Source: SB21 sp964535295 (GTDB lineage Bacteria; CLD3; SB21). From it: DNA of 17,015 nucleotides. The position numbers were made by a program, and so were the translations under genes. Positions 15,048-17,015 of this stretch are shown one piece after another. Numbering within the stretch: the first letter of the stretch is position 1; every line of letters begins with the position of its first letter. Below the pieces are notes generated by a model. The model was not told where the DNA came from. It ran no database searches and was given only the letters and a program-made list of their open reading frames with translations. Location of the stretch: NCBI GenBank assembly GCA_964535295.1, contig CAZHUW010000058.1, forward strand, positions 1 through 17,015. The letters run 5' to 3'.

Positions 15048-16260
15048 CGCGGGCACGTTTGTGGGGAAGAGTTTTTTTTCAACGTATAAAAAATTCCAGG
15101 GCGAGCCGTACATATTAAATGACGAAAAGTATCCCCGCTTTACCTCAGAATTCTGGACATCCCGGCAACGGCAAGCCTCTTCGCTTCATGAAATAGCTTA
15201 CCGCGCCTGCTTCAAGGCGCAGCTTCCCCGATTCTTCATCGATTTTTTTTCACTCCCCGGCGATACGGTGTATGATCCATTCAGCGGAAGAGGAACGACC
15301 GTGATCGAAGCCGGCCTGCTCGGACGAAACGTTATTTCGAATGATGTAAATCCTTTGAACCGCATATTGTCAGCGCCACGTTTTTTCGTTCCCGATCCGG
15401 AAGTATTGAGACAGCGGCTTGACAAGATCCCTTTCAAGAAAAACGAATGTGCTGATATAGATCTTTCCATGTTTTATCATCCTGAAACCGAATCCGAGAT
15501 CGTGGCGCTAAAGAAATATCTCAAAAAAAGAAGGAGAATGGGTTCGGAGGATCATCTTGACCAATGGATACGTATGGTCGCGACCAATCGGCTTACCGGT
15601 CATTCTCCGGGTTTCTTTTCGGTGTATACTTTTCCGCCCAATCAGGCCGTGTCGGCCGATAGGCAAAAACTGATCAATAAAAAAAGAAATCAAAAACCTG
15701 ACTACCGCGATATCAAGAAGATCATTCTCAGGAAATCAAAACAGCTCCTGAAAGACGTAACGATTAAAGAAATGGAAGTGCTTCGGCAAATCGGGAATGG
15801 TGCCGTGTTTCTCAATAACGATGCGCGATTCACAAAAGAAATTCCATCCCGCAGCGTACAACTTACCGTCACCTCGCCGCCATTCCTCAATATCGTACAA
15901 TATGCGGAGGATAACTGGCTTCGTTTCTGGTTCAACGATATCGATAGTAAAGCAACGGCGAAAAGGATAACTATGTCGAAGACGATCGAAGAATGGGTCA
16001 CAGTTATGGGCGGCGTTTTTCAGGAATTGTACCGTATTACCCGAAAAAACGGTTGGGTCGCATTTGAAGTCGGGGAAGTGAGAAAGGGTAAGATCAATCT
16101 GGAAGAATACGTCGTGCCGCTCGGCGTTCAGGCCGGTTTCGCGTGTAAAGGCATCGTGATCAACCAGCAGGGATTCACTAAAACTTCCAATATCTGGGGG
16201 ATCAAAAATAACAGCAAAGGTACTAATTCCAACCGAATTGTTCTTTTCACAAAAGAGTAA
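15016..16260 (+). CDS. Putative DNA (N4-cytosine/N6-adenine) methyltransferase, motif order X-I-IV
   Basis: This is a 414-residue protein from the ATG at 15016, which overlaps rho by 32 bases. A GTG at 15061 (residue 16) is an alternative, and neither start has a good Shine-Dalgarno. A motif-X-like stretch (KAQLPRFFIDFFSLPGD, about 67-83) runs into motif I DPFSGRGTT at 87-95 and the acidic D110. A long insert follows with GHSPGFFSVYTFPPNQAVS at 195-213 and a basic segment at about 221-250. The catalytic motif IV TSPPF is at 286-290. The motif-I form DPFxGxGTT is typical of beta-class enzymes, but here it precedes motif IV. The insert may be the target-recognition part. No restriction endonuclease is nearby, so it looks like a solitary methylase. 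An RNA substrate cannot be excluded. Confidence 0.8.
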   Translation: MIRSSPDLNPNAGTFVGKSFFSTYKKFQGEPYILNDEKYPRFTSEFWTSRQRQASSLHEIAYRACFKAQLPRFFIDFFSLPGDTVYDPFSGRGTTVIEAGLLGRNVISNDVNPLNRILSAPRFFVPDPEVLRQRLDKIPFKKNECADIDLSMFYHPETESEIVALKKYLKKRRRMGSEDHLDQWIRMVATNRLTGHSPGFFSVYTFPPNQAVSADRQKLINKKRNQKPDYRDIKKIILRKSKQLLKDVTIKEMEVLRQIGNGAVFLNNDARFTKEIPSRSVQLTVTSPPFLNIVQYAEDNWLRFWFNDIDSKATAKRITMSKTIEEWVTVMGGVFQELYRITRKNGWVAFEVGEVRKGKINLEEYVVPLGVQAGFACKGIVINQQGFTKTSNIWGIKNNSKGTNSNRIVLFTKE

Positions 16261-16335
16261 TGTTTGTTCTTGAGAGTTAGGTTTTGCACCGTTATTTTCA
16301 AACGAAAAGTTGCTTAAATATTAACAGGAGCATCT

Positions 16336-16671
16336 ATGAAAAGAAAACTATTTATTTTCTCATTCTTCATGACGGCATTCCCGCTTGTTTTGGCCGGACT
16401 GGATGCGCTTGATCAAGGTAAGGTTTTGTTCGGTGCGGTCTACCTAGTTTGCGGTCTGATATATGTGTATCTGGCTTTGGTTGCAGTCAAGAAACAACTC
16501 GACGGTAATGACCGGCTCACTCTTTTTGGCACATTGATCCTGCTGATCGTGACGTTCGACTACTTTTTGCAGGGAAAGAAATACTTGCCGTATGTGTATC
16601 TCGCCGCGGCCGTGCTAAGCCTGACGCCGATCTTAGTGAAACGATTCAAACAAAGCGACGAAATCAAATAA
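16336..16671 (+). CDS. Small four-helix membrane protein, unknown
   Basis: This is a 111-residue protein with AGGAG five bases before the ATG. Four hydrophobic helices are predicted by eye, at about 5-23, 30-51, 60-77 and 83-101, joined by short loops (DALDQGK, KKQLDGNDR, QGKKYLP), with a polar, basic tail. I do not recognise the family and see no catalytic or metal-binding motif. It lies 75 bases after the methyltransferase stop and 44 bases before the next small membrane gene, in the same direction, so the two may be co-transcribed. Confidence 0.7.
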   Translation: MKRKLFIFSFFMTAFPLVLAGLDALDQGKVLFGAVYLVCGLIYVYLALVAVKKQLDGNDRLTLFGTLILLIVTFDYFLQGKKYLPYVYLAAAVLSLTPILVKRFKQSDEIK

Positions 16672-16715
16672 TATAACCGCCACGGATAGGGGCAAGTCTA
16701 CAAGGAGGAGAGATC

Positions 16716-17015
16716 ATGAAAGGAATAGGATTTTTCAAAACCGGAGCCGTCATTCTAATTCTGACCGCTTGCGTTCATATGATCGGATTCTTCCAGGAAC
16801 CGGCGCCTGAAAATGAGTCCGAGAAAACGCTGATGGATCTGATGAAAAATTATCGAATGGAACTTCCGGGCGCTCAACGAACGATGATGAATATCATGGA
16901 TTTTTTCAGCCTGAGCTATGCGATGTTCACGGCTTTCGTTGGTATTTTCAACTTGTGGATCTTAAGGCAGGGCCTGAATGCAAGCCTTATAAAGAGGATC
17001 ATCAGATGGAATACG
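16716..17015 (+). CDS. Membrane protein, N-terminal part (cut by the right edge)
   Basis: One hundred codons are visible and the frame is open to the last base. AAGGAGGAG, the strongest Shine-Dalgarno in the window, lies just before the ATG. Helix 1 is at about 7-24 (FKTGAVILILTACVHMIGFF). A polar, Met-rich extracytoplasmic loop follows (residues about 27-62), then a second helix at about 63-82. The start (basic, F-K-T-G-A-V-I-L-I-L-T, then H-x-x-G) recalls small LIC_13387-type membrane proteins; this is from memory and weak. The end is outside the window. Confidence 0.65.
   Translation, partial: MKGIGFFKTGAVILILTACVHMIGFFQEPAPENESEKTLMDLMKNYRMELPGAQRTMMNIMDFFSLSYAMFTAFVGIFNLWILRQGLNASLIKRIIRWNT

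Noticed and set aside
1..17015. Mobile element, CRISPR array, prophage, tRNA or rRNA
   Set aside because: No transposase or integrase motifs, no spaced repeat arrays, no cloverleaf ending and no rRNA-like blocks were seen on either strand.

Overview
The window reads as chromosomal DNA of a Gram-negative-type, free-living bacterium. Base composition looks mid-range, coding density is high, and no mobile element, rRNA, tRNA or CRISPR array is visible. The gene content fits the FCB side of the bacterial tree (Ignavibacteria, Calditrichota, KSB1-like lineages): CsgG/FlgO-like TPR lipoprotein-type secreted proteins, a fused Npt1/Npt2-like carrier with HEAT and cNMP domains, DUF6132 and DUF302 genes, and a mix of strong Shine-Dalgarno starts with starts that have none. 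That placement is an inference from gene style, not a phylogenetic result.

Layout. (1) 1-3751, minus strand: two tandem, clearly homologous secreted proteins, each with a CsgG/FlgO/TolB-like N-terminal domain followed by many TPRs. The second runs off the left edge of the window. (2) 4038-8381, plus strand: a 1222-residue fusion of a nucleotide-carrier-like membrane domain, a HEAT-repeat domain and two cyclic-nucleotide-binding domains, followed nine bases later by a divergent TrpF-like gene. A bidirectional terminator closes this unit at 8409-8438. (3) 8446-10471, minus strand: a tight eight-gene cluster with thioredoxin first, then an OsmC-like protein, DUF302, a small two-helix membrane protein, two 28-codon ORFs, DUF6132 and DUF2892. 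It has a promoter with a perfect 7-4-7 palindrome between and over its elements, so a repressor-controlled thiol/sulfur/metal-stress unit is the most economical reading. (4) 10691-12788, plus strand: an OmpR-type response regulator and its histidine kinase, overlapping by 17 bases and divergent from the redox cluster. (5) 12829-13824: a membrane-anchored or secreted alpha/beta hydrolase. (6) 13947-16260: a short Rho factor lacking the usual N-terminal helical domain, overlapped by a DNA-methyltransferase-like gene with motifs in the order X-I-IV. (7) 16336-17015: two small membrane proteins, the last cut by the right edge.

The points most worth a second look are the redox micro-operon, with its two tiny coupled ORFs and no full-length permease; the carrier-HEAT-cNMP fusion; the unusual methyltransferase/Rho pair; and the tandem CsgG-TPR duplication.
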